Assembly: GCF_041583835.1 (NCBI RefSeq)
Contig: NZ_JBFHFC010000012.1
Span: forward strand, 1-64,000
Direction: 5' to 3'
DNA from: Thiomicrorhabdus sp041583835
GTDB lineage: Bacteria; Pseudomonadota; Gammaproteobacteria; Thiomicrospirales; Thiomicrospiraceae
DNA: 64,000 nt
Shown here: positions 8,348-17,249 of the stretch, piece after piece
Layout: every line of letters starts with the position of its first letter
Numbering within the stretch: the stretch's first letter is position 1
Translations under genes and position numbers: made by a program
Notes under the pieces: generated by a model
Seen by the model: only the letters and a program-made list of their open reading frames with translations
What the model was told of the DNA's origin: nothing
The model's database searches: none

Positions 8348-10120
8348 TTAATCCGTAAACGGAGCCCACAATGCCGATACGTCATCGACGGTTTCCGGCA
8401 TCAGCCAAACCGATTGGTACGGCTGTAACACATAATTGGTTTCCGCCGCAGCAACCCCGCTGTTATCCAGCAGGTTGGTCCAATACGAGAACCTTTCCAT
8501 GCCTTCAATCTCGGCGAGGTTCACCATCTTGATATCGCTGGTCAGGTTATGAATGGCCAACAACGGGAACCTTAACTCCTCTGAATCACGCCACAAGGCG
8601 AAAAAATCCGATCCCAGATTCAGCACTTTCTGCGGCGTATCCGGATGGAACGCCTTATGACGTTTACGTCTCTGCAGAATGTTGGTCAAGCGCTTGATGA
8701 CCTCGGCGTTGGAAGTACGTCCGCTTTCAATCAACGCTTTCAGATACTCATAATCCCAACGGCGGCGGTTGATCGAACGCGTGCGACCGGTTTTCTCTAC
8801 CCCGTCACGGTCGCTCGGCGTTGCAATCAAACTGTGAATGTAGAACGCTGGAATCCCTTGCAAGGTCATCATGATGTTCTGCGAACAGATAAAACGATCC
8901 ACCTGCCATTGATCCGGTCCGTTGGAGTGATAGGTCTCGCGGAATGCACTGAACAACGCAATATTGATTTCGTAAGGGCTTTCCGAACCGTCCGGGTTGG
9001 ATTTGGTGGTCAGGAATCCGCCTAAACGGTGCATGCTGGTGATCAAATCGTCCACTTCTCGTTTCGGCAAGATTCCTTCGATCGGACGTACCCCGATCCC
9101 GTCGTGAGAAGCGGTAAAGTTCAGGAAGGTGCAACCCTCGGGCGGCGGTCCGAGCTCCATCGCCCAATCGGTCAGGTAACTGCCGTCGCCGCGATGTAAC
9201 GCATGCAATACCAAAGGCGCCAAAGCGAACTGGTAAACCATGTGCGCTTCGTCCTGATCGCCGAAATAGGAAAGGTTTTCATGGTGCGGTACGTTGGTTT
9301 CGGTCAACAAGATCGCCTGCGGTTTGATGAACGTCATCACATCGCGCAGTAACTTGACCACCTCGTGCGTTTGCGGCAAATGAATACAATTGGTGCCTAA
9401 CTCCTTCCATAAGAAAGCGATGGCATCCAAACGGATAATGCGTGCGCCCTTCATCATGTACAGCAACAGAATATCGACCATTTTCAACAACACTTCCGGG
9501 TTTTTGAAATTCAAATCGATTTGATCGGCACTGAACGTCGCCCACACCATTTTTCGACCGCGGTGCGTATAGGCCGGAACCAATAACGGCGTGTTACGTG
9601 GACGCGTCACCTGGGAAACGTCTTCGGTGCCTTCCATCTCGATAAAAAACTCGTTGTAAGGCGGGTTGTTGGCTTTATAGTCGGTAAACCACAAACTTTC
9701 ACGCGAAATGTGGTTGATGACCAGATCGAACATCAGGTCATACTCTTTTTCAAGTTCTTCGACGTGCGACCAGTCACCGAGATCGGGATTCACCATGGTA
9801 TAGTCGATGACCGAAAAACCGTCGTCCGAACTGTAAGGAAAAAACGGCAGGATATGGACATTGTTGATCGCGTTCTTGATATAGGTTTTCAGGAAAGTCT
9901 GCAAGGTCTGTAAAGGCGGCACACCTTCTTCCAAGATCGAATCTCCATAAGTGATTAAAACCACATCGTCCTGTGTCCAACGCGGCGGCGTATCGTCGGC
10001 CGAACGGCCGGGATAGGCTTCCATAAGACTTTTCATCTTAACGAAAACATCTTTCGATCCTTCTTCGCCGTACAGGTAAGCCAATCTGTCTTGTATACTA
10101 TTTAGAATTTTTTCGCGCAT
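8348..10120 (-). CDS. GH13 sucrose-phosphorylase-like enzyme, probable glucosylglycerate phosphorylase
   Basis: A 590-residue (beta/alpha)8 glycoside phosphorylase of the sucrose-phosphorylase subfamily (GH13_18). Catalytic residues are visible: nucleophile Asp232 in IIRLDAIAF, acid/base Glu274 in LLTETNVPHH and stabilising Asp340 in FTASHDGIGVRP. Specificity is inferred from context: the next genes upstream make glucosyl-phosphoglycerate and dephosphorylate it, and characterised relatives cleave glucosylglycerate with phosphate to glucose-1-phosphate and glycerate. Sucrose phosphorylase itself remains possible. Start ATG 10120 was chosen; a GTG 15 bp upstream is an alternative. Confidence 0.78.
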   Translation of the reverse strand: MREKILNSIQDRLAYLYGEEGSKDVFVKMKSLMEAYPGRSADDTPPRWTQDDVVLITYGDSILEEGVPPLQTLQTFLKTYIKNAINNVHILPFFPYSSDDGFSVIDYTMVNPDLGDWSHVEELEKEYDLMFDLVINHISRESLWFTDYKANNPPYNEFFIEMEGTEDVSQVTRPRNTPLLVPAYTHRGRKMVWATFSADQIDLNFKNPEVLLKMVDILLLYMMKGARIIRLDAIAFLWKELGTNCIHLPQTHEVVKLLRDVMTFIKPQAILLTETNVPHHENLSYFGDQDEAHMVYQFALAPLVLHALHRGDGSYLTDWAMELGPPPEGCTFLNFTASHDGIGVRPIEGILPKREVDDLITSMHRLGGFLTTKSNPDGSESPYEINIALFSAFRETYHSNGPDQWQVDRFICSQNIMMTLQGIPAFYIHSLIATPSDRDGVEKTGRTRSINRRRWDYEYLKALIESGRTSNAEVIKRLTNILQRRKRHKAFHPDTPQKVLNLGSDFFALWRDSEELRFPLLAIHNLTSDIKMVNLAEIEGMERFSYWTNLLDNSGVAAAETNYVLQPYQSVWLMPETVDDVSALWAPFTD

Positions 10121-10198
10121 TATCCTGTCCCTCACGGCAATCGACCAATAACAGCGATCGCCTATTCTCTTTTTTTCAATTCTGTACCGCCGACAACC

Positions 10199-11410
10199 TT
10201 ATTGATTGTCTAGTTCAACCGCTTCCTTGATCTCTTGCAGAATCGTAGGACACGCACTCGACACACGGTTCCAGTTCGGCATAAACGGAATTTCTCCCGG
10301 TGTTTCGATAAAGTCTTTACCGGCCAACATAATATTCTCGGCGAACAATTCAATCACCTGCTCTTCCGAGTGCAGATCCAACTTCAATCCGTTCATTTCC
10401 GCATCAAACGCATAGGACTCCAACTGATCCAGAGCGGTACGATAGTAAATGGCTCGAATGGTTCTCAAGGAACTGTGCGAAAAGGTATGTCCGCGTACCG
10501 CCAACTTACGGAATAACGATTTGGAGATATCCTGACTCATTCTCGATAGACCGGCCTGTTTGTTGTCGAACGAAACGTCCTGATGCTTATGATCGTAAAC
10601 ATCGGCAATGTCCACCTGACAGACTCGGCGGTTGGAATAGTTCGTCAAAATCTCCGACATGACGCCGATCTCCAATCCCCAGTCGGATGGAATGCGAATT
10701 TCTTTTAAACAGTGGACGTCCATGGCAAACTCCCCCGCCAACGGGTAACGGAAGCTGTCCAAATAACTCAATAGGTCGTCTTGTCCGACTACGCCTTTCA
10801 ACGCTCGCAACAATGGCGTCACCAGTAAACGCGACGCACGGCCGTTCAATTTACCGTCCGCATAACGCGGGTAGTAACCTTTTGAAAATACAAAGTTAAA
10901 CGTCGGGTGGGCAACCGGATAGATCAGGCGTGCCAGCAGACTTCGGTCGTAAGTCAAAACGTCGCAATCGTGCAACGCCACCGCTTTCGCTTTCTGCGAC
11001 GCCAGAACATAACCGTAGCAGTTCCAGACGTTACTGCCTTTACCGCGCTCTTTCGGCGCCAAGTCCTTCTCTCTCAGTTTTTCGGTAATCGCCTGCATTC
11101 TTGGCCCGTCGTTCCAGACAATTTTGAAATCCTGCGGAAGACCTGAAAAATACTCCTTGGCATACTCGAACTGCTTTTCGTCTGCGCGATCCAAACCGAT
11201 AACAATCTGATTCAGATAAGGAACATTTTTTAACTCTTCAACAATATTCGCCAATGCCGGCCCTTCAAGTTCGCTGAACAAAGACGGCAAAATCAACCCT
11301 AACGGCTTCTCTTTACTAAACTCGATCAGGTCTTTTTCCAGCTCTTCAACCGGTCGATCCGTAATATTGTGAAACGTCGTAACCGTACCATTTTGGAAAA
11401 AATCACTCAT
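10199..11410 (-). CDS. gpgS: Glucosyl-3-phosphoglycerate synthase (GT81-like)
   Basis: A 403-residue GT-A glycosyltransferase predicted to join glucose from NDP-glucose to 3-phosphoglycerate, the committed step to the compatible solute glucosylglycerate. The metal-binding DxD is Asp148-Cys-Asp150 in VALHDCDVL, preceded by GKGSNVWNC at the donor site. Length and the N-terminal FHNITDRPVEELE fit bacterial GpgS. A HAD phosphatase of the mannosyl/glucosyl-phosphoglycerate type sits 32 bp upstream and a GH13_18 phosphorylase 78 bp downstream. Mannosyl transfer cannot be strictly excluded by reading. Confidence 0.8.
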   Translation of the reverse strand: MSDFFQNGTVTTFHNITDRPVEELEKDLIEFSKEKPLGLILPSLFSELEGPALANIVEELKNVPYLNQIVIGLDRADEKQFEYAKEYFSGLPQDFKIVWNDGPRMQAITEKLREKDLAPKERGKGSNVWNCYGYVLASQKAKAVALHDCDVLTYDRSLLARLIYPVAHPTFNFVFSKGYYPRYADGKLNGRASRLLVTPLLRALKGVVGQDDLLSYLDSFRYPLAGEFAMDVHCLKEIRIPSDWGLEIGVMSEILTNYSNRRVCQVDIADVYDHKHQDVSFDNKQAGLSRMSQDISKSLFRKLAVRGHTFSHSSLRTIRAIYYRTALDQLESYAFDAEMNGLKLDLHSEEQVIELFAENIMLAGKDFIETPGEIPFMPNWNRVSSACPTILQEIKEAVELDNQ

Positions 11411-11442
11411 TGGATTCCCCTTTCTTTTATGAATTTACAGGA

Positions 11443-12222
11443 CTAACACAGTCCCTCTTGCTGCAAAATACTTTCAATCGATTCCACCCAGCCAAACGGG
11501 GCTTCCGATTTTGCATATACAGCATTCTCGACCTCCAGAGCCGTTCCGGATGCCGGCGGCAATACAACCGCAATATCGGCATGACATAGCATGCTCAAAT
11601 CATTCTCTCCATCTCCCAAAGCCACCACCTTACATTGCAGGTCGCACTCAAACGGCGGTTGACTCAACAAGTAACGCATCGCGTCGGCCTTATCGTGTCT
11701 CGCCATCACATGATGGAAACGTCCTCCTCTTTTTAAAATCAAATTTTCCTTTCCCAGTTCGGTTTTGAACTTTTCCAGATTCTCTTCGCTGTCCTGCCAT
11801 AAGATCGGTTCCGTCACTTCCCGCTCTTTAGCTCTAACTGCATCGGCGGATTTAAGCCCGGTCTTATTCATGACTTCGGCGACGGTCCAATCGCCGAATC
11901 CCTCGAACACCCATTTGTTCGCTTTACGCAAGTGTTTGATATAAGAACGAATTTCTTCATAAGGCGTACCGATCAGATGCTTTTGACCTTTCTTGCCGTC
12001 ATTCAGCAAAATAACGCCGCCGTTTTCTGCAATGACCGGAGGCAACAACCCCAAACGTTGCTGCCAGGATTCCAGTTCCGACAAGGTCTTGCTCGAATTC
12101 AAAACCACCGGAACGCCCGCTTCTTTCAGGCGTTCGATTAAAGGCTTGACCACCTCGTAAGCATAGGTATGGTGGTTCAACAAAGTTCCGTCTAAATCCG
12201 TGAAAATAATTAACTTTTGCAT
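11443..12222 (-). CDS. HAD phosphatase, glucosyl/mannosyl-3-phosphoglycerate phosphatase
   Basis: A 259-residue HAD-IIB phosphatase of the mannosyl-3-phosphoglycerate phosphatase family. Motif I is FTDLDGTLL (Asp9, Asp11), motif II lies in VVLNSSKTLSEL and motif IV is GDGENDLSML. It should remove the phosphate from the GpgS product to give glucosylglycerate. A strong GGAGG ribosome site precedes the ATG. It is encoded immediately upstream of gpgS with a 32-bp gap, which supports the glucosyl substrate. Confidence 0.83.
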   Translation of the reverse strand: MQKLIIFTDLDGTLLNHHTYAYEVVKPLIERLKEAGVPVVLNSSKTLSELESWQQRLGLLPPVIAENGGVILLNDGKKGQKHLIGTPYEEIRSYIKHLRKANKWVFEGFGDWTVAEVMNKTGLKSADAVRAKEREVTEPILWQDSEENLEKFKTELGKENLILKRGGRFHHVMARHDKADAMRYLLSQPPFECDLQCKVVALGDGENDLSMLCHADIAVVLPPASGTALEVENAVYAKSEAPFGWVESIESILQQEGLC

Positions 12223-12254
12223 GAAAAAGCCTCCGTTGATTCACTTTCTCAAGC

Positions 12255-13121
12255 TTAACTTTTTGTGTTGCCGTCTTTAATGACAAGTTTGTTATAAACA
12301 GCCAAAGATAAAATAATCAACGCCACGCCAATAATCAGATACAACGCATAGAGCATTTTCGCCGGATCGTTCAGGGCGGTTTTAAACACCACCATCAAGG
12401 CTTCGATAGACAAGGCGATAATGATTGCAGTCAAGAACTTGGATAATAGGCGCGCCTCGTCTTTCTTATCGGAATAGGCCTTATAAATAACCTCTCGCTC
12501 CAACAGTGTTTTTGCCAAATCGAAAATGGCCAAACCTAACGTCAAAGCAACGATCGGTTTGAAGACGCTTTCCAAGGTGTATTGAGCCGGATTGACCAAC
12601 TGAATGAAATAGTCGTAAAAAGCGTATCCGATCGACATTAAAGAGAAAAAGATCAAAGAGATGCCGATTCCCAAATAAAACCCTTTAGAAATCGTATTGA
12701 ATACAGGATGTCGTTCCACCAGGCCGAAACGGCTCAATAAGGTGGTCAGATCGAAATCGAAGAAATAATATTTGCCTTCTGCAAAGAACATTGCAGTGAC
12801 GCAGGTCTCACCCGTTGCCGAACTCAAATAAGGGCGGCTGATGGAAACGTCCTTTTCGACCACTTCCAGTTTAGGCACAAGGTATTTACGGTTTTTACCG
12901 ATCGCGCTGTCGTCGGTTCGACTGCGGTAGATATTCGGGGTGGTTTGGTTAAAGTCTTCGTCTGTCACATACACTAAATCCAAACTCGGAAGAACGCGAA
13001 ATACACGCTGCACCGCCGACACGTCAGCATCCATGACTTGTCCGTTGTTGCGTAAAGTTTCAATCAGAAACTTTTCTATATCAGATTGGTATTGGTTGTA
13101 CAGATCGATAAATTCTTGCAT
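12255..13121 (-). CDS. PDC-sensor-like membrane protein
   Basis: A 288-residue protein of unknown function. Residues 1-140 form an apparently soluble domain with ISRPYLSSATGETCVTAMFF, resembling the PDC/Cache sensor core. Four hydrophobic segments follow at about 146-172, 185-205, 225-247 and 254-277. There is no output domain and no signal peptide. A similar RPYFTSA core occurs in the C-terminus of the EAL protein two genes upstream. Its place between a chemoreceptor and the glucosylglycerate genes suggests a sensor or modulator of osmotic or energy state (inference). Confidence 0.6.
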   Translation of the reverse strand: MQEFIDLYNQYQSDIEKFLIETLRNNGQVMDADVSAVQRVFRVLPSLDLVYVTDEDFNQTTPNIYRSRTDDSAIGKNRKYLVPKLEVVEKDVSISRPYLSSATGETCVTAMFFAEGKYYFFDFDLTTLLSRFGLVERHPVFNTISKGFYLGIGISLIFFSLMSIGYAFYDYFIQLVNPAQYTLESVFKPIVALTLGLAIFDLAKTLLEREVIYKAYSDKKDEARLLSKFLTAIIIALSIEALMVVFKTALNDPAKMLYALYLIIGVALIILSLAVYNKLVIKDGNTKS

Positions 13122-13159
13122 AAACTCTCTTAGTTCCTTTTCATGTCATCAAGAGGCCT

Positions 13160-13186
13160 GCCCGAACTTATCGATTTGGTTCGGGC
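13160..13186 (-). other. Hairpin between chemoreceptor and PDC-sensor genes
   Basis: Perfect 8-bp stem gcccgaac/gttcgggc (13160-13167 with 13179-13186) with an 11-nt loop, just after the chemoreceptor stop. There is no T-run, so it may be a weak terminator or an mRNA-processing or stability element rather than an operon boundary. Confidence 0.4.
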
Positions 13187-13190
13187 CCCG

Positions 13191-15788
13191 TCAGTGGGTT
13201 CTGAAATAGGCCTCGTTAAACTCATTCAATGCTTTATCGAGCGCATTTGAAACATCGACGAATTCATCCATCAGACTATCGCGAAGTTTCATATCGTCGA
13301 AATTCATTCCCGACGATTTATCCCTGAGTTCCATGACATCTGCAATCAGCCCGTGCTGTTTGAGATGCAATTCTTTTACAATTTTGTACTCAGGCATCTG
13401 CTCAACAGAAGGCTCGTTAGAAAGGATACTAGCCAATGCCGTGCCAACACCACCTACGGTCGGATTCTTTGCCTTCTCCATATCGATCGAAACGTTCACA
13501 CCGTTCAGATAGGACTGTACATTCGTCAGCCAGATACGCATTGCCTGGCGAACGCCGGCCATGCGTACACCGTGAATCTCCGGAGTCTTTTGTATCAGCG
13601 TCTCCGTATGGGCTTCGTTGATCTGGAACTTGTTGGTTTCGACCATTAATAACTCGGCCTGTTGCTTTAAAGATTCCGAAGCAGTGGAGGTCTCTTCCAC
13701 CAAGGCTGCGTTATTTTGGATATTTGCATCCAACTCTTGAATCGCCTGCGAAACCTCCGCAACGCTCTGCTGCTGCTCAGTAATAGAACGCACCACTTCG
13801 GACAAGGATTGACCTATTTGGGTCACGCCTTCGTTAACGACGGTAAAGGCATTTTCGGTCTCCTGGACCTTCTCCACACCCTGCTTAACCTTAACGCTCG
13901 ATTCATCGATCAATTTTTTAATATCCTGTGCGGCTTCGGCGGACTTCTGAGCCAAACTGCGAACCTCACCGGCCACCACCGCAAAACCGCGACCGTGTTC
14001 GCCGGCACGCGCCGCTTCAACGGCTGCGTTCAAAGCCAACAAGTTTGTTTGGAATGCGATACCGTCAATCAAACCGATAATATCGGAGATTTTTTCCGAG
14101 GTTTGCTGAATATCTTCGATCGCATTAATAGTCGAACTCAAAGCCAGCTTAGCCTTATCATTCTCGCTGATTGCCTGCTCGGTAAGATGACTCACCCCTT
14201 TCAACTCATTACTGTTCTCTGACTGTAACTGATTAACACTTTGCATGGTGGCATTGATCTGCTCCAAAGTCGCCGCGGCCTGCTGCGTTCTGGATGATAG
14301 ATCCAATGAGGCTTTAGTCGATTCGTCAGCGGCTTGGCTAACCGTATGGGAAGCGTTCTTGATATACCAGATAATCAAACTCAGGTTATTCAGGGAAACG
14401 TTGGTCGCCCCTTTCATCGCCGCTAAGGAACCTTGCAGATCTTTTTCGACGCGTCCGCGAATGTCGCCGGTCGCCAAGTTGTTCATCACAAACACCATGT
14501 CTTCGATAATTGCATTCAACGAGGCAAACAACTGGTTGATACTATTGGACGTATCCAGGAAGAACCCTTTAAGGTTGGTGGTATCCAAATGTAAATCGGT
14601 ATGACCTAAAGAAGCCATTTGCAAGGTCAACTGCAAGGTTTCTTCGACACTCTTCTGCTGAGTGAGATCGAGCCATTCGATCACGGTTCCGATTTGCTTC
14701 TCTTCCTCGTTATAGACCGGACGAATCTTAATGTCGAAAATGAAATCGGCAAAATGGTCTTCAAAGTCTTGAGTTCGAGTCAGGTCGGTAAAATTACTTT
14801 TATCCACAAACACGTCACTGAGTTTTTGTCCGATCAAACGATCTACCTTAAGTTCCGGGTAGGCACTTTGCAGCAGAACTTCATGTTGCTCAAAGAATTC
14901 TTTTAAAGCGTCATTCAAATAGAGGATATTGCCACGCTTATCCACCATCATAATTTGAGAGGTCGCACTGTCCAATGCCGATTTAAGACGGGTACTGCGG
15001 TTCAACTTTTCGTAAGCGTCGTCATACATGGCGCCCAATTGAACCTGCATCATTTTCACCGCGGCAACCAGCTTGCTCAAGGAGTGGTTACCCAGGAAGT
15101 CCACCTGTCCCGAGAAGTCTCCCTGACGCATCATATCCATGACCTGTTTGGATTTACCCAGACGTTTAAATGCATATTTTCGTCCTGCCCAGGCATACAG
15201 ATAGAACGCCACACTGATTGCGGCAACCCAACCGACCGGAATATCGATAATGCCTGCCTGAATCAAACTCGCACCGATGCCGAGAATCGCGATCATTGCC
15301 ACCATCATATTGATCGGATGAATCGCATTAAACGTACAAAATCTTTCTCTAGGCCCGATCAGATAACCGTTCTTGATCTGCTTACGACCTTGTTTGATCT
15401 CCTGATACGCCAATTCGGCTTGTTTTTTGGTTTTATCGTCAACGGATCTACGTACGGAAAGGAAGCCGACAATCTTGCCTTCTTCCAGAACCGGGGTCAT
15501 ATTGGCTTCCACCCAGTAGTATCTGCCGTCTTTACAACGGTTTTTAACGATTTGAACCCACGGCTTACCGGATTTCATCGTCTCCCAAAGATCTTTGAAT
15601 ACCGCCTTGGGAACGTCAGGATGTCGCAGAATATTATGGGGCTGGCCGATCAGCTCATCTCGGCTGTAACCGCTGGCTTCGATAAACGCCGTATTCACCT
15701 CGGTAATCGTCCCGTTCAAATCGGTTTTCGACACGATGGTTCCTAAGGAGGATATATCTTTTTCTACTTCTGCACCCGTCTGTTCCAT
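13191..15788 (-). CDS. PAS-containing methyl-accepting chemotaxis protein with degenerate CZB-like tail
   Basis: An 865-residue Aer-like chemoreceptor. An N-terminal cytoplasmic PAS lies at about 20-125 (ITEVNTAFIEASGYSRDELIG). A membrane-hairpin region is at about 160-205. A second PAS-like module is near 275-385. The signalling domain, about 470-720, has the conserved tip region ARAGEHGRGFAVVAGEVR. The last about 120 residues align by eye with a CZB zinc-binding domain (MRIWLTNVQSYLNG and ELHLKQHGLIADVM), but the usual first His and the Cys are missing. Probably senses redox or energy state. An AGGTAAG site precedes the ATG. Confidence 0.87.
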   Translation of the reverse strand: MEQTGAEVEKDISSLGTIVSKTDLNGTITEVNTAFIEASGYSRDELIGQPHNILRHPDVPKAVFKDLWETMKSGKPWVQIVKNRCKDGRYYWVEANMTPVLEEGKIVGFLSVRRSVDDKTKKQAELAYQEIKQGRKQIKNGYLIGPRERFCTFNAIHPINMMVAMIAILGIGASLIQAGIIDIPVGWVAAISVAFYLYAWAGRKYAFKRLGKSKQVMDMMRQGDFSGQVDFLGNHSLSKLVAAVKMMQVQLGAMYDDAYEKLNRSTRLKSALDSATSQIMMVDKRGNILYLNDALKEFFEQHEVLLQSAYPELKVDRLIGQKLSDVFVDKSNFTDLTRTQDFEDHFADFIFDIKIRPVYNEEEKQIGTVIEWLDLTQQKSVEETLQLTLQMASLGHTDLHLDTTNLKGFFLDTSNSINQLFASLNAIIEDMVFVMNNLATGDIRGRVEKDLQGSLAAMKGATNVSLNNLSLIIWYIKNASHTVSQAADESTKASLDLSSRTQQAAATLEQINATMQSVNQLQSENSNELKGVSHLTEQAISENDKAKLALSSTINAIEDIQQTSEKISDIIGLIDGIAFQTNLLALNAAVEAARAGEHGRGFAVVAGEVRSLAQKSAEAAQDIKKLIDESSVKVKQGVEKVQETENAFTVVNEGVTQIGQSLSEVVRSITEQQQSVAEVSQAIQELDANIQNNAALVEETSTASESLKQQAELLMVETNKFQINEAHTETLIQKTPEIHGVRMAGVRQAMRIWLTNVQSYLNGVNVSIDMEKAKNPTVGGVGTALASILSNEPSVEQMPEYKIVKELHLKQHGLIADVMELRDKSSGMNFDDMKLRDSLMDEFVDVSNALDKALNEFNEAYFRTH

Positions 15789-15805
15789 GACTTACCTATC
15801 TTCTT

Positions 15806-17050
15806 CTAAACTGAAATCTGCACCGTTTCGATCGACTTGTCGTGATAATAAACATCAAAACAAGCGACCAAACACTGCCCCGAATTAAATTCAACGGTCT
15901 TAGAAACCGTTAGACACAATTGCATGTCAATCAAAGAACGATAAGGCTCCGACACACAAACCTCATGAGTATTCTGCATTGCGCTGGTAAAGTAAGGCCG
16001 GTTCTTCCAGCACAACCCTTTACCCTTTTTTAGAATATCCATCGTCTTGACCGAGGATTCGTCCTCTTCGCTGATCTGATAACCGAACTCGTCCAAAATA
16101 AAGAAACGTTTTACAAACGAAAGGCTGGAAAGCTTTTTCATTTCCGCCTCAAGATCGTTGAAATCATTCAACAATGAAAAGCTTTCGAACAAGGTTTCAT
16201 AACCTTTCTTCTGAATCTGTTTAACGAAGTGTTTCTCGGCGACATAAGCCGGATAGCTTTCGGTCGTGTGCTGAATGCACTTCTGTCCTTTTTCAACCGT
16301 ACTCAACAAAGCATCCGGACGGGCAAAATAAAAACCTTGTACCAGATCCACTCCGGCATCCATCGCCAACAGCGCTTGGCTCTCGGTTTCAATCCCTTCC
16401 AACAAGGAGATACTGCCGGCCTGTTGAATCAGTTGAGTAAGGTTTCTCAGGATACTTTGACTGCGCATGCTTTTGGTCGCTTCCAACAACACCTGACGAT
16501 CCAGCTTCACGATATCGGGTTGCGCTTTCCATATCCGGTCGATATTCGAATGGCCGGCTCCAAAATCGTCCAGAGCAATCAAACAACCCAGTTCACGTAA
16601 AATAAAGATCAACCTTTCAAACAATGCTTCATCGGTAATTTCACTTTCAACGACTTCAACCACGACCTCATGGCCTTTTATCTCCAATTCGGAGAGCAGA
16701 TCGCCTAAGCAGAATTCGTTCAAACTCGAGACGTTCTCAAAATCCAAGTTCAGGAACAGCCAGCTATCCGGCGGACGGGTTTCTTTCCAGTGACTGAGAT
16801 GCATTCGATTGATTAACCGAGCGTAATCGGCTTTAGACACACCTTCGGGCGGTTGAAGGCAATCGGCGGCCTTCATAGACTTTCCGGATATTTTAGTTCG
16901 CCCCCTAACCAAGGCTTCCGCACCGATACAAGCCTGATTGGAAAAACTGTATATAGGCTGAAATACCGAATATAGATGGCTGTCTTTGACGGCTTCCGAA
17001 AGAGTGATGCTGGGCCTCTCTTTAACTAATTGTAAAATCTGGGCATTCAT
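15806..17050 (-). CDS. EAL c-di-GMP phosphodiesterase with C-terminal PDC-like domain
   Basis: A 414-residue protein with no membrane segment. An EAL domain covers about 25-255 with key residues present: EALVR, the Asn of FLNLDFENV, Glu in VVESE, DDFG, Lys of VKLDR, Glu of LLEGIE and Gln in VQGFYFARP. Hydrolysis of c-di-GMP to pGpG is therefore expected. Residues about 280-414 form a PDC/Cache-like region with RPYFTSAMQ and VSEPYRS, related in look to the membrane protein at 12255-13121. Its stop is 17 bp from the chemoreceptor start, and a hairpin precedes its start codon. Confidence 0.85.
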   Translation of the reverse strand: MNAQILQLVKERPSITLSEAVKDSHLYSVFQPIYSFSNQACIGAEALVRGRTKISGKSMKAADCLQPPEGVSKADYARLINRMHLSHWKETRPPDSWLFLNLDFENVSSLNEFCLGDLLSELEIKGHEVVVEVVESEITDEALFERLIFILRELGCLIALDDFGAGHSNIDRIWKAQPDIVKLDRQVLLEATKSMRSQSILRNLTQLIQQAGSISLLEGIETESQALLAMDAGVDLVQGFYFARPDALLSTVEKGQKCIQHTTESYPAYVAEKHFVKQIQKKGYETLFESFSLLNDFNDLEAEMKKLSSLSFVKRFFILDEFGYQISEEDESSVKTMDILKKGKGLCWKNRPYFTSAMQNTHEVCVSEPYRSLIDMQLCLTVSKTVEFNSGQCLVACFDVYYHDKSIETVQISV

Positions 17051-17060
17051 AAATTAAAAA

Positions 17061-17077
17061 GCACCTCACGGAGGTGC
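17061..17077 (-). promoter_or_regulatory. Hairpin sequestering the EAL gene ribosome site
   Basis: A 7-bp perfect stem, gcacctc/gaggtgc with loop cgt on the minus strand, is followed by five T and then the ATG at 17050. The 3' arm GAGGTG is the likely Shine-Dalgarno sequence, so folding would block translation. The same hairpin plus T-run could also terminate transcription. Confidence 0.5.
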
Positions 17078-17249
17078 AGATAAAAATCAATGTTCCGTTG
17101 TGTATTGTTTTTCACTTAGAGACTCAATTCTTAGGAACGGTAATATTTAAAAAAGGATGATTGATCATTGCCGACACCGTATCTTTCGCAAATACGACAG
17201 CGTCAATTGCGGCAAAAAGGTGGGCAAACCGACCAATAACAAACATACG

